From Bacteroides sp. (lineage in GTDB: Bacteria; Bacteroidota; Bacteroidia; Bacteroidales; Bacteroidaceae), in the NCBI GenBank assembly GCA_021204375.1, contig JAJPZL010000061.1, positions 1 through 7,087 of the forward strand: DNA of 7,087 bases. Direction: 5' to 3'. Position 1 is the first letter of the stretch. The number at the start of each line of letters is the position of its first letter. Below, in pieces: positions 1 to 7,087 of this stretch. Both the position numbers and the translations under genes were made by a program. A model generated the notes under the pieces. That model searched no databases and was not told the origin of the DNA. It worked only from the letters and a program-made list of their open reading frames with translations.

Positions 1-188
1 CTGCTCAGTCTCCACGATTTCCACGCCGTTGTATATTCATGCGTTTCTTTCAGAGTACAGAGATGTCCGAATGTCCAGGTCACCTTGTATCCGTTCCCTT
101 CTATGTATCCGTCTTTTTTATTTCTTGCTCCAAGTATAGTAGCAATATCACGCGCCACACTGGGCTTTTCAGCTATACAAACTATCAT
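1..188 (-). CDS. topB: DNA topoisomerase III, N-terminal fragment (cut by window edge)
   Basis: Reading the minus strand from ATG at 188-186 gives 62 uninterrupted codons up to the window edge. The protein begins MIVCIAEKPSVARDIA, continues through a KKDGYIEGNGY stretch and then has TWTFGHLCTLKE. These are the Toprim-domain start of type IA topoisomerase III: the AEKPSVA motif contains the conserved acidic Glu of the active site, and the GHL motif follows. The family relaxes negatively supercoiled DNA and decatenates DNA, by cutting one strand through a tyrosine that would lie well outside this window. The ATG is chosen because it places AEKPS at the usual distance from the N-terminus. A TATCTTTG promoter element lies about 20 bases upstream. 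The gene runs in the same direction as the HTCS gene, 165 bp downstream of it, but probably has its own promoter. No lesion is visible, unlike its neighbours. Recognition is from motif memory; plasmid- or conjugative-element-borne TopB homologues share the same motifs. Confidence 0.9.
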   Translation of the reverse strand, partial: MIVCIAEKPSVARDIATILGARNKKDGYIEGNGYKVTWTFGHLCTLKETHEYTTAWKSWRLS

Positions 189-208
189 TCTCTTTGTTTA
201 TTGGAACA

Positions 209-216
209 CAAAGATA
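209..216 (-). promoter_or_regulatory. Bacteroidota -7 promoter element for topB
   Basis: The minus strand reads TATCTTTG, a full match to the Bacteroidota consensus TAnnTTTG. It lies 20 bases upstream of the topB ATG, which would give a very short leader. A -33 TTG is not clear: the best candidate is GTTC about 21 bases further upstream. There is no Shine-Dalgarno sequence before the ATG, which is normal in this phylum. Confidence 0.5.
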
Positions 217-252
217 GCTAAATTTTATAAGAATAGAGAACGATGTTCCGGA

Positions 253-270
253 CGACGATCCCGTCGGGAT
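253..270. repeat. GC-rich inverted repeat upstream of the topB promoter
   Basis: Two overlapping symmetries are visible in an otherwise AT-rich spacer. CGACG (253-257) and CGTCG (262-266) are perfect 5-bp arms around a 4-base loop. ATCCCG (258-263) and CGGGAT (265-270) are perfect 6-bp arms around a single base. Neither is followed by a T-run on either strand, so this is a poor intrinsic terminator. The near-palindrome could be an operator for topB or a relic of termination downstream of the HTCS gene. Its function is unknown. Confidence 0.4.
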
Positions 271-323
271 ATTATAAATACTAAATAATATATCCATTCC
301 TTTACCTCCACAATGGCAGATCT

Positions 324-351
324 GTTCTCAGAAAAAGAACCGTTCCTTTTT
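324..351 (-). terminator. Weak terminator candidate after the HTCS gene
   Basis: Just after the HTCS stop codon the minus strand has GTTCT (340-336) and AGAAC (328-324), separated by 7 bases, preceded by an overlapping A-rich/T-rich imperfect repeat AAAAAGGAA...TTCTTTTT (351-332). The stems are short and AT-rich and the T-run lies inside the structure rather than after it. It sits where a terminator would be expected between the HTCS and topB genes, but the sequence support is thin. Confidence 0.25.
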
Positions 352-353
352 GT

Positions 354-2396
354 CTACTTATTCAACTTTTTCAGATATTCCGAAGGAGAGATCCCGAACT
401 CCTCCTTGAAACATTGCCGGAAATAGATAGGACTGTTCATTCCCACTTTAAAGGCCACTTCAGAGACATTGAACTTTCCCGTAAGCAGAAGTTGCTCTGC
501 ATTCTTCATCTTTATTTTCCGGATAAACTCATTGGTAGATACTCCGGTCAAAGCTTTTATCTTACGGAAGAGGGTAGAATCACTCATACAGAGTTTATCC
601 GACAGATAAGCTATATTAATCTTTTCCGATCCGATATGCTCTTCGATCAACCGGGCCAGGCTTTCCAGGAATTCACTATCCAGCTTACTGAGCGACTCTT
701 TAAAAACAGCACTTTTATCCTCAAGATCGGTCTTCCTGCTCAACTGAACGGCCAGCTTCTTCCGGATCTCCAGCAAATTATTAATACGGCTCCGCAACAA
801 GGTGGCACTAAAAGGTTTGGTTAAATAAGAGTCTGCCCCGGATAGATATCCCTCCTCTTTATCTTTGAGGGTATCCTTGGCAGTCAGTAAAATTACCGGA
901 ATATGGCTGGTCCTTACATCTTCTTTGATCAGTTTACAGAGATCGATCCCATTCATTCCCGGCATCATAATATCGCTGACAATAATATCCGGAATATGCT
1001 GCAGTGCCGCCCTATGCCCCTCTTTTCCTTCGCCGGCTATATAAACTTCAAAAGAGTCAGCAAAGGAATCGGATATATAAGTGCGGATATCCTCATTATC
1101 TTCCACAACCAGTAAAATAGGTTTATCACCGGAGGAGGCCTCTTTTACTACCTCCTGTTCCTCTCTCTCTTTTTCCTCTTCGTGCTCCGTATGCAAGGCA
1201 TTAGGATAGATATTATGAGTCAGCAGGGAGAAGATAAAGCTACTACCTTTACCCGGTTCACTTTCCACCCGGATCTCTCCCTCGTGCAAAGTGATAAGGC
1301 TCTTCACCAAAGCAAGTCCTATTCCTGTTCCGGAAACCTGCCGTTCACTTTTTGCCTGATAATACCGGTCAAAAATATGAGCCTGTTCTTCGGGAGGAAT
1401 ACCTATTCCGGTATCTTCCACTTTTATTTCCGTATAAGATACCTCTTCTTTAACGACCGTATAGAGAGAAAGAGTGATCCGGCCCTTATCCGTATACTTA
1501 ATGGCATTAGCGATCAGATTATCCAGAGCAATGGTAATAATCTCTTTGTCAAAGTAGAGCCACATCTGTTCCTGTTCTATGGAAGTGGTAAAGTCTACCC
1601 GGAGATTTGTAGTAAGTTCTTTGTATTTAAGCCCCGTCTCTTTGACCAGTGCTGCTATATTTCCTTTGCTTACACAAAGTTTTTTATTCTGTGTTTCGGT
1701 TTTCCTGAATTCCAGAAGCTGGTTAATGAGGTTAAGCAGACGGAGAGCACTTTGCCGTACAACAGACACCCTATGGAGCTGCTTAGGCATTAACTGAGTA
1801 TTCCTTTTCATATCTTCCAAAGGTCCCAGAATAAGCGTTAACGGTGTACGAAGTTCATGAGCAATGTTCGTATAAAAACGGAGCCGTTCACTATTCAGAT
1901 CCTGCTCCTGTTCCCGGTTCTTCTTTTCCAGTTCGTAAGAACTCTGTAAATCAATCCTCTTTTTATAAACATATAATAAATAGAAAACAATTGATCCTGC
2001 TATAACCAGATAGAGTATCTTCGCCCACCAGGTTAGCCAGAGAGGAGAAGCAATATAGATAGGCAAAGTAGTCAGTTCCTCCGCCCAGGCCTGATCCTGA
2101 AATGCTGTACGTACCTGGAACCGGTAATACCCCGGAGGAATATTCCGGAAAGTAATACTGTTCTCTTCCGTTGTATGCCAGGAGTCGTCCAATCCTTTTA
2201 ACCGATAACTATATGTAACCTGGCTTGCCAGAGAATAGTCCTGGATATTGAACGCAATACTGAAAGTATTCTGTTGATAGCTTAATTTAACATTCTTCTT
2301 TCCGGTATTCAGGTAGTCAAAATTTATTCCGGAACTCTTTTTCCCTCCGTATGCTTCCATCTTTGTAATAACAACCGGCGGTACTTTCCGCTCCAT
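354..2396 (-). CDS. Intact C-terminal part of the HTCS: Y_Y_Y, membrane helix, kinase, receiver, AraC
   Basis: This open stretch of 680 codons (open in frame up to about 2528) carries every cytoplasmic module without a lesion. Residues from Met-2396: Y_Y_Y domain about 35-115; membrane helix about 119-145; HisKA with H-box AHELRTPLT, phospho-acceptor His180; HATPase_c with N-box DNLIANAIKYT, G1 DTGIGIP and G2 GTGIGLAL, about 270-392; a charged Glu-rich linker about 403-420; receiver about 425-543 with acidic pair E432/D433, phospho-acceptor Asp475 in VSDIMMPGMNG, Thr505 in LLTA and Lys527 in TKPF; AraC-type HTH about 583-678 with YFRQCFKEEFGISPSEY. All catalytic and signature residues seen are present. 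It has no signal peptide of its own, so if translated from the internal ATG its single helix might insert with a different topology and no ligand sensor. Whether it is expressed is unknown; it is listed because it is the only long unbroken part of the gene. Confidence 0.45.
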   Translation of the reverse strand: MERKVPPVVITKMEAYGGKKSSGINFDYLNTGKKNVKLSYQQNTFSIAFNIQDYSLASQVTYSYRLKGLDDSWHTTEENSITFRNIPPGYYRFQVRTAFQDQAWAEELTTLPIYIASPLWLTWWAKILYLVIAGSIVFYLLYVYKKRIDLQSSYELEKKNREQEQDLNSERLRFYTNIAHELRTPLTLILGPLEDMKRNTQLMPKQLHRVSVVRQSALRLLNLINQLLEFRKTETQNKKLCVSKGNIAALVKETGLKYKELTTNLRVDFTTSIEQEQMWLYFDKEIITIALDNLIANAIKYTDKGRITLSLYTVVKEEVSYTEIKVEDTGIGIPPEEQAHIFDRYYQAKSERQVSGTGIGLALVKSLITLHEGEIRVESEPGKGSSFIFSLLTHNIYPNALHTEHEEEKEREEQEVVKEASSGDKPILLVVEDNEDIRTYISDSFADSFEVYIAGEGKEGHRAALQHIPDIIVSDIMMPGMNGIDLCKLIKEDVRTSHIPVILLTAKDTLKDKEEGYLSGADSYLTKPFSATLLRSRINNLLEIRKKLAVQLSRKTDLEDKSAVFKESLSKLDSEFLESLARLIEEHIGSEKINIAYLSDKLCMSDSTLFRKIKALTGVSTNEFIRKIKMKNAEQLLLTGKFNVSEVAFKVGMNSPIYFRQCFKEEFGISPSEYLKKLNK

Positions 2397-4385
2397 TAAT
2401 ACTACTGCCGGATCAAAGTAGCGTACTCCGCTGATAGAACCAAAATAGATAGAGTTGCCTGTATAGGTGACTGCATTGCTGGTAAAACTACCTATGGGAA
2501 CTTTATTAAAATAATTATAGTTACGGAACTCTTTTCAGCTCTCTTACATAACAGCCGATACCGGCATTGGTACTGAACCAGATATTCCCTTTTTCATCTT
2601 CAGTCAGTGCCCGGATATAGGTATTATACAGCCCTTCTTCCCTTTTAAATACTTGATAGTTCAAGGGATCCGCCTCTTCAAAGAGAACCAGCCCCTCTCC
2701 GGTAGCAACCCATACATCTCCGTGAGAATCCTTTAGAATACTATTGATGGTATTGGAACAGAAACCATTATACTCATCAAAAGAATCTATTAACTGCATA
2801 TCCTGCGTATAAACAGCCAACCCCTGACCAAAACTCCCTACCCACATTCGCTTCCGGGAATCCTGCTCTATGGCACGAATAAAATTCTCCGGTAGCTGAT
2901 GACTCTCTCTGTTATAATGCTTCCTCACAGTTCTGGTATCCGGATCCAACACAAAGATCCCCCTATCAGTACCGATCCACAGATTCTTTTGGCCATCTTC
3001 AAAAAAGCAACGGACATTTTGCTCCAAAGACCCACCCAGTTCTATCCGGAGAAACTGTTTTTCCCTGTTATCAAAACAATAAACTCCTCCCCCAAAAAGC
3101 ACCCAGCCATATATTGTTACCGGAGTCCCTGAATGCAGCTTGTATGGTATTGTGAGATAAGCTTCCGTTCTCCCGGTTATAAACTGCTACCCGTTTGTCC
3201 TTCTCAAAGACATTTACACCTTCTCCGTCAGTCCCGATCCAGAGCCGGTTATCTCTATCCACACATAAACTCAGGGCCGCTCTGTTAGTCAGGCTATTCC
3301 TATCATCCGGTATAGGAGAAAAACCGTATGTATCAAACAAAGGGGGAGTGCTTCCTATAAATTAATGCCGCCACCATACGTCCCCAGCCATACATTCTTA
3401 AAAGAATCCTGAAAAGCACAACGAACCGAAGGACTGGAAAGGCTATATTTGTTATATCCCAACGTATATTGCTCAATAGACAAAGAGTCCGCCGATACAA
3501 AAAAGTGTTACCTGAGATCTATGACAGCTACCCCATTCAATTCGGTCGAGATCCACAGTTTATTATCATCAGTTTGCGTGATATTATAGATATAAGAGGA
3601 GAGAACGCCTCCGGGTATAGCAGGCAGGTTGATAAAACTCTCTGTTCCGGCATTAAAAAGAGCCACTCCTTTGTTGGTTCCCACCCATATATTACTATTG
3701 CTATCCTGGTATATACACCGCACCTCATCACCGGAAATACTCCGGGGATCTGCCGGATCATTTTTAAAATTCCTTACCCGCTCTTCTTTCACAGATAACA
3801 CGGACAAACTATTCATTACATGGCCTACATATAGATTTCCCCTGCCATTATCCAGTATACTCCATACATGGTTGGATATAAGCCCGGGCACTGTATAAGT
3901 ATTATAGTGAGTAAATTCCTGAGTCTGCTTATTAAAATATTCTACTCCCCAATGGTAAGTACTGATCCAAAGGTTACCATCTGTTGCCGGTGCTATAGCC
4001 GTAATATCATTGGTCATTACACTGACCGGAGAATCCGGGTCATGAACATATACCTGAAGGCTGTTTTGTTCATAATTAAACGCATTCAGTCCTGCACGTT
4101 GGGTAGCAATCCAGATAACAGGTTCCACAGGATCTGCATAGATATAATTCAATTCATTACCACTGATGCTGGAGGTATGTTTATAATAGCTGGTAAAACG
4201 GGATCCGTCAATTTATTAAGTCCCTCTTCTGTGGCAAACCATAGGAAACCATCCTTATCCTGAGTAATCGATACTACAAACTCATTGGATAATCCCTGCT
4301 CAACTCCCATCTTAACAATGGGAGTAAGATGAGCATATCCTGTCAGGGAAAGAATAAACATGCTTATAAAAAGAAAGCCTCTCAT
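354..4385 (-). pseudogene. Hybrid two-component system sensor/regulator, broken in its sensor half
   Basis: This is a one-component-like fusion of histidine kinase and response regulator that senses a periplasmic glycan and activates a nearby polysaccharide-utilisation locus. Joining the frames gives about 1343 residues, a normal HTCS length. It starts at ATG 4385 with signal peptide MRGFLFISMFILSLTGYA. Fourteen two-component propeller repeats follow (typical motifs LWFATEEGLN, LWISTY, IWVGTNKGVALF, LWIGTDGEG), enough for two seven-bladed propellers. Then come a Y_Y_Y domain, one membrane helix and the cytoplasmic kinase, receiver and AraC domains. The breaks are: a 1-base deletion near 4209-4210 (LDGS restored by one G); in-frame TAA at 3510-3508, probably from CAA; a 1-base deletion near 3358-3360; a 1-base insertion within 3089-3098 (T5G5 on the coding strand; AFGGGV restored); and a 1-base insertion near 2529-2531 (KRFRNY restored). 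All lie in the propeller region. It is divergent from the GH2 gene, its likely target. Family identity is very secure; the pseudogene state is secure only if the bases are correct. Confidence 0.9.
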
Positions 4386-4413
4386 AGATCAGAATACATT
4401 GTTTTTAATGACT

Positions 4414-4421
4414 CAAATATA
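4414..4421 (-). promoter_or_regulatory. -7 promoter element for the HTCS gene
   Basis: The minus strand reads TATATTTG, a perfect TAnnTTTG match, 28 bases upstream of the HTCS ATG at 4385. No convincing -33 TTG lies at the usual 19-21 base distance, so this may be a weak or activator-dependent promoter. The start has no Shine-Dalgarno sequence. Confidence 0.5.
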
Positions 4422-4459
4422 ATACTAAAACCGGATTCTATGGATAGTAAATCCGTCAT

Positions 4460-4493
4460 TGCACGATTTACACCCCCTTTCTGCAAGATTAAC
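4460..4493 (+). promoter_or_regulatory. Direct repeat, candidate HTCS (AraC-type) operator
   Basis: TGCACGATTTAC (4460-4471) and TGCAAGATTAAC (4482-4493) match at 10 of 12 positions and start exactly 22 bp apart, about two helical turns, in the same orientation. The second copy directly abuts the candidate -33 element (TTTC, 4494-4497) of the GH2 promoter. AraC-family activators commonly bind two direct half-sites about 21 bp apart with the inner one touching the -35 region, and HTCS proteins carry an AraC-type domain. Assignment to this HTCS is inferred from position; no consensus for this HTCS is known to me. Confidence 0.5.
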
Positions 4494-4526
4494 TTTCATC
4501 GATCAGCAGCAATTAAGATATATTTG
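4494..4526 (+). promoter_or_regulatory. Promoter of the GH2 gene
   Basis: TATATTTG at 4519-4526 is a perfect match to the Bacteroidota -7 consensus TAnnTTTG. TTTC at 4494-4497 lies 21 bases upstream, in the -33 position, and deviates from TTTG at its last base. The predicted transcript would start near 4530-4535, leaving a leader of about 45 bases before ATG 4578. The weak -33 with a direct repeat just upstream fits a promoter that needs an activator. Confidence 0.55.
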
Positions 4527-4577
4527 CAGTGATATTAAAAAATAATTTATCAGGGACCGCCTAATATAATGTAATAC

Positions 4578-7073
4578 ATGAAAAAAGCACATTACTTTTA
4601 TAAGTCTGCTCCTGTTTCTTGCAGCACTTCCCCTATCCGCCTAGGTCTCTTTCGGAGATGCGGAAAAGATAAACGACAACTGGTTCTTTACTTTAAAGAA
4701 AACAGATGATACTCCGGTCCTGAATTTCCAGGAAAGGATCTGGCAGAAAGTAGATCTGCCCCCATGACTGGAGCGTGAAAGGCCAGCTAAGCCCTACCCT
4801 GGCAAGTGCTACAGGATACCTACCCGGCGGTATTGGCTGGTACGGTAAAGAACTCTTTGTACCCCGTGATAAAGAGAAGGAAAAAGTATACCTCTACTTC
4901 GAGGGAGTATACAACCGCAGCGAAGTATTTGTAAACGGACACTCTCTGGGAGTACGTCCCAACGGATATATCTCCTTTATGTATGAGGGCACCCCTTACA
5001 TTAAATTCGGAGAAGAGAATTTAATCCAGGTACGCGTTGATCATAGTCAGTCTGCCGACTCACGATGGTATACCGGCTCCGGGATCTACCGGAATGTATG
5101 GTTGGTGTATGCTAATCCCGTACACATTGCCCAGTGGGGAGTATATGCCTGGCCCGAAGTAAAAGGAAATAACGGTACCCTGCATATCGAAGTCGGTATT
5201 GAAAATGGATCCGCATCACAGGTAGGTATTACCATAATTAACGAACTGTTTGATAATCGCGGAAACAAAATAGCGGACAACATCCGTAAACTAACCCTCA
5301 ATTCCGGAGAGACCAATCAGGTAAAAACTAAACTCCATGTAAACAAACCTCAGCTGTGGAGTATCGACTCTCCCACCCTTTATACGCTGAATACCCGTGT
5401 CCTGATGGAGGGAAAAGAGATAGATAACAGCAGCACAAAAACCGGTTTCCGTACTTACACCTTTGATCCCGATCAAGGATTTGCCCTCAATGGCAAACCC
5501 ATGAAAGTAAAAGGTGTCTGCATTCACCACGATGCCGGAGTACTTGGAGCTGCCGTTCCCCGCGAAGTATGGAAACGCTGTTTACTCACCCTAAAAGAGA
5601 TTGGTTGCAATGCCATACGTACCAGCCACAATCCGCAGGCACCCGATCTATATAACCTACACGACGAACTCGGCTTTCTGGTGATGAACGAAGCTTTTGA
5701 CGAATGGGAATTCCACAAACGCAAATGGCTCGAAGGCTGAAATGCAGGTACTCCCGGCTACCAGGGCTCCTTTGATTTCTTTAAAGAGTGGGGAGAAAAA
5801 GATTTAGCCGATATGGTGCGCCGGGACAGGAACCATCTCTCCATTTTTGCCTGGAGCATAGGTAATGAAGTCGATTACCCCAATGATCCCTATTCACACC
5901 CCGTTTTAGACGGAGGTAGCGATACCGGATTTACACAACCTATTTTCGGAGGTTATAAGAAAGACGCACCGGACGCCATGCGATTGGGAGATATATCCAA
6001 ACACCTGGTAAACGTGGTGAAGCAATACGATAGAACCCGTCCCGTAACAGCCGGACTGGCAGGAGTCGCCATGTCTAATCAGACCGAATATCCCGGAGCC
6101 CTGGATATTGCAGGCTATAACTATACAGAGAGTATCTATGAAGCAGACCATAAAAAATATCAGGATCGCATTATTTACGGAAGCGAGAACCGTCACGATA
6201 TGGAGTCCTGGAAAGCCGTACGGGATAACGAATATATCTTCGGACAATTCCTCTGGACCGGAATTGATTACCTCGGAGAATCTGGCCCCTGGCCTTCCAG
6301 CGGATTCTATTCCGGACTTCTTGACTTCGGAGGCTTTATCAAACCCAGAGGCTATTTCCGCTAGTCCCTGTGGTCTGAAACACCGATGGCCTATCTGGGT
6401 ACCTATCCCACACCCGGAAGAGGAAGGCGCAACCCGAACCAGGATGTATGGTCACAACTTGAAGTAGAGAACGCATCCAACCGTGTAGAAAGAGCTCCCT
6501 CCATGGATGCATGGCCCCTCTGGAATTACCAGGAAGGCCAGTCCATCCGGGCTGTCTGCTATACCAACGCAGCCAAAGCCACCATCCTATTGAACGGACA
6601 GGTGGTTGGAGAGACCAAAGAGTACGATGATGCAACCGGAATTATCTATTAGGATATCCCTTATCAGAAAGGAGTACTGGAAGTTGCCGGAATTGATAAA
6701 GACGGCAACCAAATAAGTGAATATACCATTCGGTCTTCGGAACAACCATACGCGCTACAGATCCTTGAAGCCGACAAGGAGATCCGTAAAAAAAGGAGTC
6801 GGCCACATAACCCTACAGGTAGTGGATAAGAACGGAGTTCCTGTTATACTATCTGATAATGAGGTAACCTGCCATATCACAGGCCCCGGCAGACTACTCA
6901 GCCTGGAAGCCAGCAATAACTCAGATATGAGTGACTATACCGATAACCGGCACCGGGTCTTTAACGGACGTATCTTAGCCTATCTCCAGGCAACCGGTGA
7001 AGAAGGGGAATTAAAAGTACAATTCACCTCTCCCTGGTTAGAGGCAACGGAGATTACCATACAAGCCAGGTAA
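4578..7073 (+). pseudogene. Glycoside hydrolase family 2 (beta-galactosidase-like), broken by seven lesions
   Basis: With frames joined this encodes about 830 residues of a secreted, probably periplasmic exo-acting GH2 enzyme. Order: signal peptide 1-21 (MKKHITFISLLLFLAALPLSA); sugar-binding jelly roll to about 190; Ig-like domain to about 290; TIM barrel about 290-600 with IRTSHNP, acid/base Glu in WSIGNE (codon 5867-5869) and likely nucleophile Glu in YGSEN (6185-6187); DUF4982 about 615-730; GH2 C-terminal domain 5 about 735-830, ending in tandem TAA codons at 7071. Lesions: extra A in A6 at 4581-4586; TAG 4642-4644 (Gln at +1 of the mature protein); extra C in C5 at 4759-4763; TGA 5738-5740 (expected Trp in LEGWN); TAG 6362-6364 (expected Gln in FRQSLW); TAG 6650-6652 (expected Trp in IYWDIP); extra A in A7 at 6788-6794. 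No single frame contains the signal peptide or both catalytic Glu codons plus a complete barrel, so it cannot yield a normal enzyme. Galactosidase versus glucuronidase or another GH2 activity cannot be settled from sequence alone. Confidence 0.9.
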
Positions 7074-7087
7074 TAACTTCGGAGCAT

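Noticed and set aside
39..288. Two short plus-strand open frames at 39-221 and 85-288
   Set aside because: They lie antisense to the topB N-terminus and its promoter and resemble no family. The minus-strand reading is well supported.
1182..1793. Plus-strand open frame of 203 codons opposite the HTCS kinase region (with others at 414-824, 903-1115 and 3868-4263)
   Set aside because: The opposite strand encodes a clear kinase/receiver/AraC protein with all family motifs. The plus-strand translations show no recognisable domain and no start signal, so they are antisense shadows.
4775..5740. Treating the 321-codon open stretch as a complete small GH2 or carbohydrate-binding protein starting at GTG 4775
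   Set aside because: It begins in the middle of the conserved LPHDW-SVKG segment and ends at a stop within the barrel before the acid/base Glu. It is a fragment created by an upstream frameshift and a nonsense codon, not a designed short protein.
4642..6652. Reassigned stop codon (TAG read as Gln, or TGA as Trp) as an explanation for the in-frame stops
   Set aside because: The stops are mixed. TAG stands where Gln is expected twice and Trp once, TGA where Trp is expected, and TAA interrupts the HTCS. No single reassignment fits, and frameshifts are present as well. The HTCS itself ends in TAG and the GH2 gene in TAA.
6788..6794. Programmed frameshifting or phase variation at the A7 tract (also A6 at 4581 and C5 at 4759)
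   Set aside because: Slippage at any one tract would not restore a product, because several nonsense codons and other indels remain in the same gene. The tracts are also short for phase-variable repeats.
1..7087. Mobile element, toxin-antitoxin, CRISPR, retron or diversity-generating element
   Set aside because: I found no transposase, reverse transcriptase, integrase, repeat array, terminal inverted repeats or target duplications in either strand. The breaks in the two genes are point lesions, not insertions.

Overview
The window looks like a carbohydrate-utilisation locus from a Bacteroidales gut-type bacterium (Bacteroides, Phocaeicola or Parabacteroides; I cannot narrow it further). Three things point there: a hybrid two-component sensor of the kind found almost only in Bacteroidota, a glycoside hydrolase family 2 enzyme of the Bacteroides DUF4982 type, and upstream regions carrying the Bacteroidota -7 element TAnnTTTG.

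Layout. Positions 1-188 (minus strand) hold the first 62 codons of DNA topoisomerase III (topB), cut by the window edge and apparently intact. Positions 189-353 are intergenic, with a topB promoter candidate, a GC-rich inverted repeat and a weak terminator candidate. Positions 354-4385 (minus) are a full-length hybrid two-component system (HTCS) gene: signal peptide, 14 propeller repeats, Y_Y_Y domain, one membrane helix, histidine kinase, receiver and AraC-type DNA-binding domain. It is broken by four single-base frameshifts and one nonsense codon, all in the extracytoplasmic sensor half. Positions 4386-4577 are a divergent promoter region. Positions 4578-7073 (plus) are a GH2 beta-galactosidase-like gene broken by three single-base insertions and four nonsense codons. 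The last 14 bases hold nothing recognisable.

How the parts fit. In intact relatives the HTCS senses an oligosaccharide in the periplasm and activates the adjacent hydrolase gene. The shared upstream region still carries two copies of TGCAnGATTnAC, 22 bp apart, directly against the hydrolase promoter. This is the arrangement expected for an AraC-type activator site. Regulator and target appear to have decayed together.

The main point of interest is the pattern of decay. There are twelve lesions in about 6.5 kb. All five stops can be explained as C-to-T or G-to-A transitions, and most of the seven indels lie in or beside homopolymers or short runs. The 2.2 kb coding for the kinase, receiver and DNA-binding domains has no lesion. 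Either this is recent pseudogenisation with uneven loss, or part of it is sequencing or assembly error. Raw reads would decide. I see no mobile element, CRISPR array, tRNA or rRNA, and no convincing novel system beyond the operator and the decay pattern.
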